From Actinomycetota bacterium (lineage in GTDB: Bacteria; Actinomycetota; Actinomycetes; S36-B12; CAIYMF01), in NCBI GenBank assembly GCA_947455705.1, contig CANGPO010000001.1, positions 87,905 to 151,904 of the forward strand: a stretch of DNA of 64,000 bases, in the 5' to 3' direction. How positions within the stretch are numbered: the first letter of the stretch is position 1; the number at the start of each line of letters is the position of its first letter. Made by a program: the position numbers and the translations under genes. The notes below the pieces were generated by a model that made no database searches, had not been told where the DNA came from, and saw nothing but the letters and a program-made list of their open reading frames with translations. Of this stretch, positions 31,001 through 41,100 are shown piece after piece.

Positions 31001-31712
31001 CCACCTCCAGTCTCAATCGTAGTCGGTCTAACGACCTCTTTATATGACTCTTCACGGTCCCCAACGGCATACTCAACGTCGCCGCAATCTGGGCGTGTGT
31101 CAGATCATCAAAGAACGCTAACTCCATGATGCGCTTCGCCGGATCACCCAGACTTGCCAGTTCGTCAGCCAGTAAGACGCGGGCTGCCACATGTTCTATA
31201 TCGGCCGGTGCAGCCTCGTCACGATCCGTGGCAAGGGACATCGCGTGCACCACTTTTCGTTCGCGACTGGTTGCAGCCCATCGATCAGCGACCTGATTGC
31301 GCGTGATGCCCGTCAGCCACCCAGCAACCGAGCCCGATGAAGGATTGAACGTGTGCCTACCGCGCCACGCTCCAACGAACACAGACTGTGTCACGTCCTC
31401 GGCATCTTCACGATTGCCTAACGAGCGCATGGCGATCGTGAACACCAGAGGCGACCAGCGCGCGTAGACCTCCCGCAGCGCCTGCTCGTCCCCGTCGCGA
31501 AACCGGTGAGCGAGATCAACATCCGGGGACATTCCATCAGTATCACTGATATCTACCAATTCACATCTGCTGCCCTCCATAGATGCCGGCAACGCGAGCG
31601 GAACCTGGACCACTGGTCTGGCTCCATCGTCGGTCACGATCCCACAGATACTCGACCGGCCCATTGACCGATCGCTCACCCATACGATCGGCTCGCGCAA
31701 TGTAGTCGTCAT
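30984..31712 (-). CDS. ECF RNA polymerase sigma factor (SigK-like) with uncertain N-terminal extension
   Basis: Sigma region 2 ([34 protein letters not shown]) and region 4 ([40 protein letters not shown]); its 3' end overlaps the RskA-like ORF by 17 nt. Core starts near [11 protein letters not shown]. Confidence 0.88.
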   Translation of the reverse strand: MTTTLREPIVWVSDRSMGRSSICGIVTDDGARPVVQVPLALPASMEGSRCELVDISDTDGMSPDVDLAHRFRDGDEQALREVYARWSPLVFTIAMRSLGNREDAEDVTQSVFVGAWRGRHTFNPSSGSVAGWLTGITRNQVADRWAATSRERKVVHAMSLATDRDEAAPADIEHVAARVLLADELASLGDPAKRIMELAFFDDLTHAQIAATLSMPLGTVKSHIKRSLDRLRLRLEVDGAAL

Positions 31713-31720
31713 GACACGCT

Positions 31721-31897
31721 TCAGCTCTCGTCAACCGGCGACATGGTGTCGAGTCTGAACACGTCAATCCGACCAACGGCAGTGCCGCTAACCGGCACAC
31801 CGCCGGTGAGGAATCCGTGCTTGAAAGTGGCAACGAATCGCGTGATCGTCATGTTCCCTGCGCTCACCCCCGAGCCAAGTAGACCGTTCAACGACAT
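31721..31897 (-). CDS. Unannotated 58-aa ORF upstream of the sigma factor
   Basis: Own translation: [58 protein letters not shown]; strong Shine-Dalgarno (ATGAGGTGGAGGTGTG-ATG); stop lies 8 nt before the sigma ORF ATG. Below the ORF-track cutoff. Confidence 0.5.
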   Translation of the reverse strand: MSLNGLLGSGVSAGNMTITRFVATFKHGFLTGGVPVSGTAVGRIDVFRLDTMSPVDES

Positions 31898-31944
31898 CAC
31901 ACCTCCACCTCATACACGGCCACCGCGTGCGACCTCTACTAGAC

Positions 31945-32037
31945 CTTTCCCGTTTCGGTGCCTTTTTGGATGCAGTCAAAAGAATTTCAAGCCAATGTGA
32001 CGAAGTTGCATCCAAATGCGCCGTCCTCGCAGAAGAG
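31945..32037. promoter_or_regulatory. Candidate divergent ECF-type promoter pair (TGCATCC-N18-GAA on each strand)
   Basis: Perfect inverted repeat TTGGATGCA (31967-31975) / TGCATCCAA (32007-32015); reading outward, each arm gives GCATCC-N18-GAAAGG (minus) or GCATCC-N18-GAAGAG (plus), followed by about 30-50 nt to an SD and start codon. Confidence 0.45.
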
Positions 32038-32069
32038 CAGACAAGAGCAACTTCTAACGTGGAGGAACA

Positions 32070-32750
32070 ATGAAGGTTCGTCGCACATTCGCGATCGCCG
32101 TCGCCGGCGCAGCACTTCTCGGCACGACCATGGCAGGCACACTTCCAGCACAAGCCACGACCGCAGCCCGTGGGCACGTCGTAGCAGCAGGAGATGTCTC
32201 GGGTACACGCGCGCTGGCCACAGTTGTGGCCCCGTACGCAAAATCATGGAACCACAACTGGCACGACTACAACATCGTCACGCATGCAGTGTTCGCTGTC
32301 CTCAAGGCCAAGCCAACCTCGGCAGTCGGGGTCCTGGCCGACGGCAAAGTAGCCCTGACAGCCTTCCTCCCCAACGACAAGGCATTCCAGATCCTGGTTA
32401 AGAAGTTGACGGGCAAGATGACGTACACGGAATCATCGACCTACAAGGCAGTCCTCACCCTCGGCGTGCCCACGATCGAGGCTGTTCTGCTTTACCACGT
32501 GGTGCCCGGAGCAACCATCACGTCAGCTCAGGCTTTGAAGGCCAACGGAGCTCAACTCACAACCGCTCAGGGTGGGAAGATCCGCGTCAAGGTCAACGCG
32601 GGCCCAAGCATTGAATTGGTGGACGCCGACAAGTACATGACCAACCCAAAGGTCGTCCTGGCACGCGTTGATATCAACAAGGGCAACAAGCAAATCGCGC
32701 ATGGCATCGACCGCGTGCTGTTGCCGCTGCCGCTCAAGCCAGTGGCCTAG
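32070..32750 (+). CDS. Secreted fasciclin (FAS1) domain protein
   Basis: Signal peptide MKVRRTFAIAVAGAALLGTTMAGTLPAQATTA; FAS1 motifs LTAFLPNDKAFQ, VLLYHVVPGATITSAQ, KVVLARVDINKGNKQIAHGIDRVLLP; SD GGAGG before ATG. Confidence 0.9.
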   Translation: MKVRRTFAIAVAGAALLGTTMAGTLPAQATTAARGHVVAAGDVSGTRALATVVAPYAKSWNHNWHDYNIVTHAVFAVLKAKPTSAVGVLADGKVALTAFLPNDKAFQILVKKLTGKMTYTESSTYKAVLTLGVPTIEAVLLYHVVPGATITSAQALKANGAQLTTAQGGKIRVKVNAGPSIELVDADKYMTNPKVVLARVDINKGNKQIAHGIDRVLLPLPLKPVA

Positions 32751-32815
32751 CCGATCTCGTCAGCGAGTACTCCATGAGGTAGCTACGAGACAATGTCTCG
32801 GGCTTGATCACTCAT

Positions 32816-32850
32816 AATGCGGGGCGTCCACCACATGGGCGTCCCGCATT
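32816..32850. terminator. Bidirectional terminator hairpin between convergent fasciclin and ychF genes
   Basis: AATGCGGGGCGTCC accacat GGGCGTCCCGCATT, 14-bp stem with two G-T pairs. Confidence 0.75.
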
Positions 32851-32907
32851 CGCTCTGCTTCCACCACTTCGAGGCCGTGAACTGCAACGGTACGCGCAGA
32901 CCAAGGC

Positions 32908-33981
32908 TTAGACGTTGAAGCGGAACTCCACGACGTCACCATCCGCCATGACGTACTCCTTGCCCTCCATCCGGGCCTTACCTTTCGATCTTGCTTCAGC
33001 CACTGATCCGGTGGCGACGAGGTCGTCGAATGAGATGACTTCGGCTTTGATGAAGCCCTTTTGGAAGTCGGTGTGAATGACGCCGGCCGCCTCGGGAGCC
33101 GTTGCCCCTTTACGGATCGTCCAAGCCCGCGATTCCTTCGGGCCCGCCGTTAAATACGTCTGAAGGCCGAGCGTGTCGAACGCGACGCGGGCCAGCGTTG
33201 AGAGACCGGACTCTTCCATCCCGATGGACTGCAGGAGTTCGAGTGCTTCCTCGTCATCGAGTTCGATCAACTCTGACTCCGTCTTCGCGTCGAGGAACAC
33301 CGCTTCCGCCGGGGCTACGAGGCCGCGGAGTTCAGCTTTGAGTTCGTCGTTAACCAGTTCGTCGGAATCAACGTTGAAGGCGTAGAGGAAGGGTTTGGCG
33401 GTGAGCAAGAACAACTCTCGCAGCGGGGCTGGATCAAGACCGGCCGCGAAGATCGTTCGTCCCTCATTAAGTACGGTCTGCGCCTGTTCAGCGGCTGCTA
33501 GAGCCTCGGCGCGGTCCTTGTTGAGACGTGCTTCCTTTTGAAGGCGCGGGATCGCCTTTTCTAGGGTCTGCATGTCGGCGAGAATCAACTCCGTGTTGAT
33601 CGTCTCCATATCGTCCTTCGGATCCACCTTGCCCTCGACGTGAACGACGTCAGGGTCAGTGAAGACTCGGATGACCTGGCAGATCGCGTCACTCTCGCGA
33701 ATGTTGGCCAGAAACTTGTTGCCGAGGCCCGCACCCTCGCTCGCACCCTTGACGATTCCCGCGATGTCGACGAACGAGACAGTGGCCGGTAGTTGCCGCT
33801 CGGAGTTAAAGATGCCCGCGAGTATGGCCAGGCGAGGGTCAGGGACCCCGACGACGCCCACGTTCGGCTCGATGGTGGCGAAGGGGTAGTTGGCGGCGAG
33901 CACATCATTCTTGGTTAACGCATTGAACAGCGTCGACTTGCCAACATTGGGAAGACCCACGATTCCGATGGTCAATGCCAT
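32908..33981 (-). CDS. ychF: Redox-regulated ATPase/GTPase YchF (Obg family)
   Basis: MALTIGIVGLPNVGKSTLFNALTKNDVLAANYPFATIEPNVGVV; NKFLANIRESDAICQVIRVF; TGS-domain end EGKEYVMADGDVVEFRFNV; start adjusted to 33981. Confidence 0.95.
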   Translation of the reverse strand: MALTIGIVGLPNVGKSTLFNALTKNDVLAANYPFATIEPNVGVVGVPDPRLAILAGIFNSERQLPATVSFVDIAGIVKGASEGAGLGNKFLANIRESDAICQVIRVFTDPDVVHVEGKVDPKDDMETINTELILADMQTLEKAIPRLQKEARLNKDRAEALAAAEQAQTVLNEGRTIFAAGLDPAPLRELFLLTAKPFLYAFNVDSDELVNDELKAELRGLVAPAEAVFLDAKTESELIELDDEEALELLQSIGMEESGLSTLARVAFDTLGLQTYLTAGPKESRAWTIRKGATAPEAAGVIHTDFQKGFIKAEVISFDDLVATGSVAEARSKGKARMEGKEYVMADGDVVEFRFNV

Positions 33982-34163
33982 GTGCACACCTGTTTCACAA
34001 GATTCATGTGCCGGGTTCTGATATCCCACCACCACGCTGCTGACCGCGAACGCGAGCCGCAGGAAATTATGTCGTATCCACAGGCAACGGTGACCGGCGC
34101 GTCGCCCACAAGTGACTGCAGGGTGGTTTTGCATGGTCGTGGGAGGTTCTCATAATCATACAC

Positions 34164-35585
34164 ATGTTTGAAACTGAGGTTCCCGACGATCAGCGACTTC
34201 ACGCTGCCGTCGAACGTGCCTTGGCTGCCATTACTGAGGTCGCCGATCTGCTCGCTGCAGACGTTTTGGACGTGTGCTCTGACCCGGAATTGATCCCGCT
34301 TACGACACGATTGGCAGAGATCGAAGATCGGGCCGCGGCATCTAGCTCAGCGGTTGTCGCGCGGCTCGATCAGAGCGGAGCGGTGCGAGCTTTGGGCTAC
34401 CTCTCCACCCGCGCCTGGATGGATGCGCAGCTGCGAAACCCGCGGCGGGAGAACGCTCAGATTCTGCGGACCGCGCGACTGCTACGTCGTTCGTATCCGG
34501 CAACTCAACGATCGTGGCTCAACCACGTCATCACCCGCGCGCATGCAGACGCCATCAGCAACGGAATCGAATCAGCGGTCAAGGGACTCGACGAGCACAC
34601 TCGTGATCAGGCCCGCATCGACGCAGAGCGGGTCCTGCTCGATATCTCACGAGATCACTCACCAGATATCGCACGCGCCGCCGTTACTCGCATTCGTCTA
34701 GCCGCCGATCCAGATGGCGCAAAAGCCGCGGCCGTCGAAGCTGATGGTCAACAATGGTTCAGCCTCACCCCAGTAAGCGATGGTTGGCTGTGCAAGGGAT
34801 GGCTAAGCAACATCAACGGGACGGCGTTAGCTACGGTCTTAGAGGGTCGTCGAAATAGTCGACACCACATGGGGCGTACGTCCGAGATTGACTTCAGTGA
34901 GAGCCTCGTCGACGAAACGTACGCTGACGAACAAGCCGCCAAGCGCATCCGGCATGAAAATGCGCTCGTTCTCGGCGAGATTGCTGCCGAGTTACTGAAC
35001 TCCGATGGAGCCGGTCGCATAAACGGCGAGCGACCCCACATCGAGATCAGCGTCACCCTGGCAGAGCTTGCCCAAGGCACCGGCTACGGCGAACTCTCAA
35101 CCCCCGGAGCCCCCCGCCGACAGAACACCACTCCGATAGATCTCGAAACCATCAGACGGATGAGTTGCGATGCAGATATCCGTCGCATCGTGACAACGGG
35201 GATCCACCGCGATCCCGACACCGGAGATGAGATCGACCCCGTTCTCGGCCGCCTGATGGCCGCACCCACGGAGGTCGTTGACTACGGGCGGGCACATCGA
35301 ATCGTTCCGCCTGGCCTCAAACGCCAACTGGCCCTGCGGGATCAGGGCTGCGTGTTCCCCGGTTGCCATCGGCCACCATCCATGACCGAAGCCCATCATG
35401 TGCATCATTGGAGCGCTCAAGGGACAACAGACTTAGGCAATCTTGCACTGCTCTGCACTCGACACCACACCGATGTGCACACTCGGGGCTGGACTCTCAC
35501 GGCCAGGCCCGGATATCAAGCTCACCAACCCGGGTTTTGGGAGGTACGGCCACCGAGGCCACCGACCTGGGCGGACACCGGGTAA
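34164..35585 (+). CDS. DUF222 (13E12 repeat)-type HNH endonuclease
   Basis: DUF222 N-terminus and C-terminal HNH: RQLALRDQGCVFPGCHRPPSMTEAHHVHHWSAQGTTDLGNLALLCTRHHTDVH. Confidence 0.9.
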   Translation: MFETEVPDDQRLHAAVERALAAITEVADLLAADVLDVCSDPELIPLTTRLAEIEDRAAASSSAVVARLDQSGAVRALGYLSTRAWMDAQLRNPRRENAQILRTARLLRRSYPATQRSWLNHVITRAHADAISNGIESAVKGLDEHTRDQARIDAERVLLDISRDHSPDIARAAVTRIRLAADPDGAKAAAVEADGQQWFSLTPVSDGWLCKGWLSNINGTALATVLEGRRNSRHHMGRTSEIDFSESLVDETYADEQAAKRIRHENALVLGEIAAELLNSDGAGRINGERPHIEISVTLAELAQGTGYGELSTPGAPRRQNTTPIDLETIRRMSCDADIRRIVTTGIHRDPDTGDEIDPVLGRLMAAPTEVVDYGRAHRIVPPGLKRQLALRDQGCVFPGCHRPPSMTEAHHVHHWSAQGTTDLGNLALLCTRHHTDVHTRGWTLTARPGYQAHQPGFWEVRPPRPPTWADTG

Positions 35586-35657
35586 TCCGGACGCGACGTG
35601 GCATCGCCGCGGTGACGGATCCGGGTAACTGTCAGGGGTAGCCGCCAGTATGGATTT

Positions 35658-36791
35658 ATGAGCGAACTACTTCCCCTTGTTCTCGCACTCATCATCGGTG
35701 TTGTTCTCGGCGCAAGCGTCGCACTCGTCGCACTGCGTTCCTCCCGTCAACCCGATGGTTCTCTCGCTGCCGAACGCGCCGCAGTCGATGCATTGGTGCG
35801 TCCGGTCAACGAGACACTTGCTCGGGTTGCATCAGATCTGGCGCGCACTGAACGCGATCGGGCCTGGGCACACGCCGAGTTAAGGGAGCAGATCCGAGCT
35901 ACGGCTCTCGGAGCGGAAACGTTGCGAGACGAGACAGGCAAACTCGTCTCGGCACTCCGGCGATCAGAGGTCCGAGGCCGCTGGGGTGAGGTACAGCTAC
36001 GACGACTGGTGGAGACCTCCGGGATGCTCGCGCACGTGGACTTCGATGAGCAATCCACTACCCGCGACGATTCGGGTGATGCACTACGCCCAGACCTTGT
36101 GGTCCATCTGGCAGATGAGCGCGACATCGTCATCGACTCCAAGGTTTCGCTCACTGCATTCATCGAGGCTGCCCAGGCCAAGGACGATGACATCGCCGCG
36201 CGCTTTATGGCAAAGCATGCAAGCGATGTGCAAACTCATGTTGATCAACTCGCCTCAAAGGCATATTGGCAGCGGTACAACACTCCCGAGTTCGTCGTCC
36301 TATTCCTTCCAGCAGAAGCGTTTCTTTCCCATGCCCTCGAGCACAAACCCGACCTCCTTGAATACGCGTTCACTCGGAACATCGTCATAGCGACGCCGAC
36401 GACACTCCTAGCGCTCTTACGGACTGTGGCGTACACCTGGCGACAGGACGCTGCAGTGAAGAACGTGCGCGAGGTTCAGTCGCTCGCGCGAGATCTTCAT
36501 ACACGTTTAGCCACGTTCGGCACACATCTAGCCAAGATCGGAGCAGCCCTCGATTCCGCCGTCGGTCACTACAACAGTTCAGTGGGCTCGTATGAGTCGA
36601 GAGTTCTGGTCTCTGCACGAAGGCTCGCAAACCTTGGGGCAGTCGACGTTGGTGAAAACGAAGACCACGGCCTGAGCGAACCTCGATTCGTGCACACGAC
36701 GACGAGGGGCTTGATCGCCACATCTGATTCACTTGAAGATTCAGGTTGGTATCGCGAGCCTGTGCTCGAATCACCTACGAGCATCACGTAA
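35658..36791 (+). CDS. rmuC: DNA recombination protein RmuC
   Basis: N-terminal TM, coiled region, GRWGEVQLRRLVETSGMLAHVDFDEQ, RPDLVVHLADERDIVIDSKVSLTAF, PEFVVLFLPAEAFLSHAL. Confidence 0.92.
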   Translation: MSELLPLVLALIIGVVLGASVALVALRSSRQPDGSLAAERAAVDALVRPVNETLARVASDLARTERDRAWAHAELREQIRATALGAETLRDETGKLVSALRRSEVRGRWGEVQLRRLVETSGMLAHVDFDEQSTTRDDSGDALRPDLVVHLADERDIVIDSKVSLTAFIEAAQAKDDDIAARFMAKHASDVQTHVDQLASKAYWQRYNTPEFVVLFLPAEAFLSHALEHKPDLLEYAFTRNIVIATPTTLLALLRTVAYTWRQDAAVKNVREVQSLARDLHTRLATFGTHLAKIGAALDSAVGHYNSSVGSYESRVLVSARRLANLGAVDVGENEDHGLSEPRFVHTTTRGLIATSDSLEDSGWYREPVLESPTSIT

Positions 36792-36825
36792 CGTGTTCAC
36801 CGTGAGCAACGAGGAGGATCGCGCA

Positions 36826-37833
36826 GTGCCGTCCTTCGATGACCTATTCGAGGATCCGGACGTGAGCACGCCAGCGGCGGCCCCCGCGCGACCGTCCCAT
36901 GACACTCCAGCACGCTCAGATTCAGCAGAGTCGGAGTGGGTAGATGATCTCGTCATACCTGACTTCGTCGCGGCCCATGAGCCACAGACACCAGCGAGTG
37001 AGATCAACCGCGAGATGAGCAACGTCAACATCATCGAAGCCATTCCGCCTAGCGCTGGGACAGCCGAAGATGCGCTTGAAAATGAGATCGCCCAAGCACC
37101 CGACCTTGGTGGCCCCGAGTTCGTTCCACCTCTCGACGAGTTTGGGACGGGAGCAAACCTGGTAATCACCCCGACTCAGACCGGTCGGTTGTATCGCTCC
37201 GCTGGCGCAGAAGGACCGGCAGCCGCGGCAGCGATTCCCGCATTGGAACTCGTCAGCACACAAGCCGAGCCAATCAGGGTGTCAACCGGTCAAGCAGCAC
37301 CATCTCAGCAGCCAGCCTCCGCACCCCGATCGAGCTCGACAAAATACCCACGCCCAAGGCCCGTCAACGTTGACGAATCCGTCGATGCGTACGCCATCGA
37401 CCGTGACCCAGACGACGTCGCTAAGGCGACAAGGTCACCACGAGTGTCATTGCATCCGTCCTCGCACCCCGCTGGGTTGACCTACAACGGTGCGGCAGTC
37501 GTCATCGTGGCTGCGACAGTGTTGGTCGGATTCATCGATGCGCTACTCAACCACCATCTCGGCTGGTTAACGGGAATCGCGCTCATCGCGTCGACGATCT
37601 ACGCCGCACTAAATGTGCGTCTATCCGATGCGTGGGCGCCGGCGATTCTTGCCCCACTTGGATTCTTGGCCGCGACGCTAACTGCTGGGCAACTAACCCG
37701 CGGCAGCACGGGATCGTGGTTTGTGCGAGAGGGCTACATGATCTTCCGGAGTCTGGCGATCAACGCACCATGGATCATCGGAGCAACCATTATCGGCGCC
37801 GGAATCGCCTTTTGGCGGCGACGTCAAGCTTAG
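36826..37833 (+). CDS. Membrane protein with C-terminal DUF6542-like four-TM domain and disordered N-terminus
   Basis: GTG at 36826 with SD GAGGAGG; C-terminal hydrophobic domain [46 protein letters not shown]. Confidence 0.7.
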   Translation: MPSFDDLFEDPDVSTPAAAPARPSHDTPARSDSAESEWVDDLVIPDFVAAHEPQTPASEINREMSNVNIIEAIPPSAGTAEDALENEIAQAPDLGGPEFVPPLDEFGTGANLVITPTQTGRLYRSAGAEGPAAAAAIPALELVSTQAEPIRVSTGQAAPSQQPASAPRSSSTKYPRPRPVNVDESVDAYAIDRDPDDVAKATRSPRVSLHPSSHPAGLTYNGAAVVIVAATVLVGFIDALLNHHLGWLTGIALIASTIYAALNVRLSDAWAPAILAPLGFLAATLTAGQLTRGSTGSWFVREGYMIFRSLAINAPWIIGATIIGAGIAFWRRRQA

Positions 37834-38855
37834 GACTGAGCCTGAGCTTGCTTAAGGTCCTTGCGCAGTTCACGCGGTAGCGCGAAGGTCAACCGCTCTT
37901 CAGCGGCAGTAACTTCCTCGACGTCAACCCAGCCGCGTTGCGCTAGCCAGTCAAGAACACCGTCAACGAGGATCTCCGGAACGGACGCTCCGCTGGTCAG
38001 CCCCACGGTGTTAACGTTCTCGAACCAAGACTCATCGAGTTCTGCTGCGTAGTCCACGCGATACGAGGCCGCGGCACCTGCATCTAGTGCAACTTCCACC
38101 AATCGGACTGAGTTCGATGAGTTGCCGCTACCCACCACAATGAGCACATCGCATTGTGCGGCAATCTTCTTGACTGCTGCTTGGCGGTTTTGGGTTGCGT
38201 AGCAGATGTCGTCACTTGGCGGGTCGACCAGCATCGGGAGCCGAGCTTTCAGCCTATGCACCGTCTCGATCGTTTCGTCCACGGAAAGCGTAGTTTGGGA
38301 AAGCCAAATGACCTTGTCGGAATCGTCAACCACAATGTCATCAGCATGCGCTGGACCATCGACGAGCGTCATTGCATCAGGGGCCTCCCCCATCGTGCCA
38401 ACGACTTCTTCATGTCCTTCATGGCCAATAAGTAAAATCTTGTAGCCCTCTTCGGCGAACCTGCGAGCCTCTTGATGCACCTTCGTCACCAGTGGGCAGG
38501 TCGCATCGATTGTGCGCAAATTGCGAGTGGCCGCTTCTTCGTGGACGCTCGGAGCAACACCATGTGCACTAAAGACCACCAGTGAACCTTCTGGCACCTC
38601 ATCGGTCTCGTCGACGAAGATGGCCCCACGATCTTGGAGCGTCTCTACAACGTACTTATTGTGAACGATTTCCTTGCGCACATACACCGGCGCACCATGA
38701 ACCTCGAGGGCCTTCTCGACGGTCTCAACGGCCCGGTCCACACCAGCGCAGTACCCACGTGGCGCAGCAAGTAACACCCGCTTCGCGGGGCTGGTCACGG
38801 CTGAGTCCGGGGAGAGATTCTGTTCATCCACACACCTATCGTAGGCCGCAGACAC
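37830..38855 (-). CDS. ispH: 4-hydroxy-3-methylbut-2-enyl diphosphate reductase
   Basis: [79 protein letters not shown]. Confidence 0.96.
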   Translation of the reverse strand: MSAAYDRCVDEQNLSPDSAVTSPAKRVLLAAPRGYCAGVDRAVETVEKALEVHGAPVYVRKEIVHNKYVVETLQDRGAIFVDETDEVPEGSLVVFSAHGVAPSVHEEAATRNLRTIDATCPLVTKVHQEARRFAEEGYKILLIGHEGHEEVVGTMGEAPDAMTLVDGPAHADDIVVDDSDKVIWLSQTTLSVDETIETVHRLKARLPMLVDPPSDDICYATQNRQAAVKKIAAQCDVLIVVGSGNSSNSVRLVEVALDAGAAASYRVDYAAELDESWFENVNTVGLTSGASVPEILVDGVLDWLAQRGWVDVEEVTAAEERLTFALPRELRKDLKQAQAQS

Positions 38856-38890
38856 TTTTTCGGCCCGTCCGCACCTTAGGCTCTGACGTT

Positions 38891-40105
38891 ATGGCCCTAC
38901 AGACAACCGTCGACGCACCCGCGGCCGTGCGCACAATTGCCCGTGCGGTCGAGGAATGGGTTGCCCGACTCGGTTCTGTTTGGATCGAGGGTCAGGTTGC
39001 ACAGCTGAGTCGACGCCCTGGCATGGCCACGGTCTTTGTGACGCTTCGAGACACGGAAGCTGACGTCTCAATCTCAGTTACTGCCCCGACGCGACTGGTC
39101 GATAGCACCTCCCCAGCGCTGGCTGAAGGTCAGCGGGTTATCGTCCATGCAAAAGCCGAGTACTTCGTCCAACGGGGCTCGCTGTCTTTCCGAGCGACCG
39201 AGATCCGGCCCGTGGGTATCGGCGAACTGCTTGCCCAATTAGAGGCGCGTAAGAACCTACTCGCGGCGGAAGGACTCTTCGACGCAGCACGTAAGAGGTC
39301 TCTCCCATTCTTACCGCGGGTTATTGGATTGATCTGCGGACGCAATAGTGATGCCGAGCGCGACGTAGTGGAGAACGCCCGTCGCCGCTGGCCCGGTGCA
39401 ACCTTCGACATTCGAGAGGTCGCGGTTCAAGGAGTTCGGGCAGTCTCAGAGGTTACCGCCGCATTAACCGAACTGGACACCTCATCTGAGGTTGACGTCA
39501 TCATCATTACTCGAGGTGGCGGCTCTGTCGAAGACCTCCTTCCCTTTAGCGACGAAGGCCTACTTCGAGCCGTCGCACAAGCTAAAACCCCGGTTGTTTC
39601 AGCGATCGGCCACGAGAAGGATTCACCACTTCTTGACCTCGTTGCCGATGTGCGCGCATCAACGCCCACCGATGCCGCTCGAAAGGTCGTGCCCGACATG
39701 GCTGAACAGGTGCGCATCGTCACAGAACTGCGCACCCGGTCCGAGCGCGCCGTCAGGCAACGTCTGGATCAAAGCAGCGCCTGGCTCGATGCGTTGCGAG
39801 CCCGCCCCGTACTCGCCGATCCCGACGTCTTGCTTGACGTGCCAGGGCACGCCGTGGATGCATTGCGTGATCGATCTCGTAGGGCTTTGGCACACGCCCT
39901 TGATAGGGCTCAGGACGAAGTCACCTACAACCGTGCCCAGGTTCGTGCTCTGTCACCGGCAGCAACCTTGGAACGTGGGTATGCCGTGGTGCGTGCAGAA
40001 AACGGATCGGTCGTACGAGATGCGGACTCAGTTGAGCCTGGCGCACTTGTGCGGGTCAATGTCTCAACCGGCGAGTTCACGGCCGCGCGTATTGTTAGCC
40101 CATGA
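38891..40105 (+). CDS. xseA: Exodeoxyribonuclease VII large subunit
   Basis: WIEGQVAQLSRRPGMATVFVTLRD, RGGGSVEDLLPFSDEGLLRAVA, VSAIGHEKDSPLLDLVADVRASTPTDAA. Confidence 0.95.
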   Translation: MALQTTVDAPAAVRTIARAVEEWVARLGSVWIEGQVAQLSRRPGMATVFVTLRDTEADVSISVTAPTRLVDSTSPALAEGQRVIVHAKAEYFVQRGSLSFRATEIRPVGIGELLAQLEARKNLLAAEGLFDAARKRSLPFLPRVIGLICGRNSDAERDVVENARRRWPGATFDIREVAVQGVRAVSEVTAALTELDTSSEVDVIIITRGGGSVEDLLPFSDEGLLRAVAQAKTPVVSAIGHEKDSPLLDLVADVRASTPTDAARKVVPDMAEQVRIVTELRTRSERAVRQRLDQSSAWLDALRARPVLADPDVLLDVPGHAVDALRDRSRRALAHALDRAQDEVTYNRAQVRALSPAATLERGYAVVRAENGSVVRDADSVEPGALVRVNVSTGEFTAARIVSP

Positions 40106-40308
40106 CCGAACAGCCCCTGGGTTTCGAAGCCGCACGAGACGAATTAGCCGACGTTGTTCGTCAACTCGAAGCCGGCGGTACCACGTTGGAGGAATCGCTC
40201 CGACTCTGGGAGCGCGGCGAGGAACTCGCCAACATCTGTCAATCGTGGCTCGACCAAGCACGAGCAAAACTCGATGCCGTTCGCCGACCAAGTGACGAAA
40301 GCGGCTGA
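40102..40308 (+). CDS. xseB: Exodeoxyribonuclease VII small subunit
   Basis: GFEAARDELADVVRQLEAGGTTLEESLRLWERGEELANICQSWLDQARAKLD; ATGA overlap with xseA. Confidence 0.94.
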   Translation: MTEQPLGFEAARDELADVVRQLEAGGTTLEESLRLWERGEELANICQSWLDQARAKLDAVRRPSDESG

Positions 40309-40344
40309 TAGCCCACACAGCTTGCGCGCGTGAGGCAGTGGCTG

Positions 40345-40941
40345 TTAGTCCACCGTTCCCGGTGCTAGAGAACGGGTGAACTGCTCAATCTCGGGCCATT
40401 GCGCCTGCGAGTTAACCACGTACGTCGCACCATTCACTGACGTCACTAGCGACCGCTGAAGTCCGTCAGGGGATTCGTATCGCTGCCACACCACTGCGTT
40501 AATCGTGGACGTACCAGTCGGTTTTCCACCGACAACCGCGTCGTGGACGAAGGAGGTCTCTTTGGTTCCGGACTGCTCAAGACCCACATATCGGGAGGTC
40601 GGGCTCAGGTAGCCGAGATGAACGATGGGTTGTGCGTCGCCCGCGGTGCTGATGCGTGCACTAGTACATCGCCACGTCGCGGGAACATTCGGTTGGAGTA
40701 CGGGCCAGGTCACGATTTCCCGAGCCGTCGCAACTGTTGGAATCGGGTCGACCACCTTCACCGGCTCTACGTCACGGTGGTTCCATGGAAGAAACAAGAT
40801 GGCCACAGCGCCGGTTACGACCAGCATCGAAAGGACCATGTCCCGAACCGTTTGCCGACCGCGCTTACGGCTGCGCTCGGCTCGATCGGCGGCAATCGCC
40901 TCCGGATCGTCAGCCAGCTGGCGCTCGGTCGGTGTTTGGTC
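40345..40941 (-). CDS. DUF4245-like membrane-anchored protein
   Basis: Single TM followed by secreted domain (ATWRCTSARISTAGDAQPIVHLGYLSPTSRYVGLEQS) typical of actinobacterial DUF4245; often near xseAB/glpX. Confidence 0.82.
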   Translation of the reverse strand, partial: DQTPTERQLADDPEAIAADRAERSRKRGRQTVRDMVLSMLVVTGAVAILFLPWNHRDVEPVKVVDPIPTVATAREIVTWPVLQPNVPATWRCTSARISTAGDAQPIVHLGYLSPTSRYVGLEQSGTKETSFVHDAVVGGKPTGTSTINAVVWQRYESPDGLQRSLVTSVNGATYVVNSQAQWPEIEQFTRSLAPGTVD

Positions 40942-41004
40942 CATACCCCAAGTCTGCGGGATACCCTGTCCGAACACATCCCGGGGCTCACTTCAACCAA
41001 CCAC

Positions 41005-41040
41005 GTTGATGGTCATGTTGATCGTCATCCCGATCGTGAC
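41005..41040. repeat. Short degenerate 12-bp tandem repeat (3 units)
   Basis: GTTGATGGTCAT / GTTGATCGTCAT / CCCGATCGTGAC. Confidence 0.6.
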
Positions 41041-41100
41041 GGTCGCATATCCGTCCCACTCCCATCGACCCCGTGTGCCCCTGAGCTATTCCGCGCGCTA

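Noticed and set aside
34164-35585. DUF222-HNH gene as evidence of an active mobile element
   Set aside because: 13E12-type genes are common and dispersed in actinobacteria; I see no flanking repeats, integrase or tRNA target here.
39492-40295. 267-aa plus-strand ORF
   Set aside because: Alternate frame of xseA/xseB, both of which have clear motifs.
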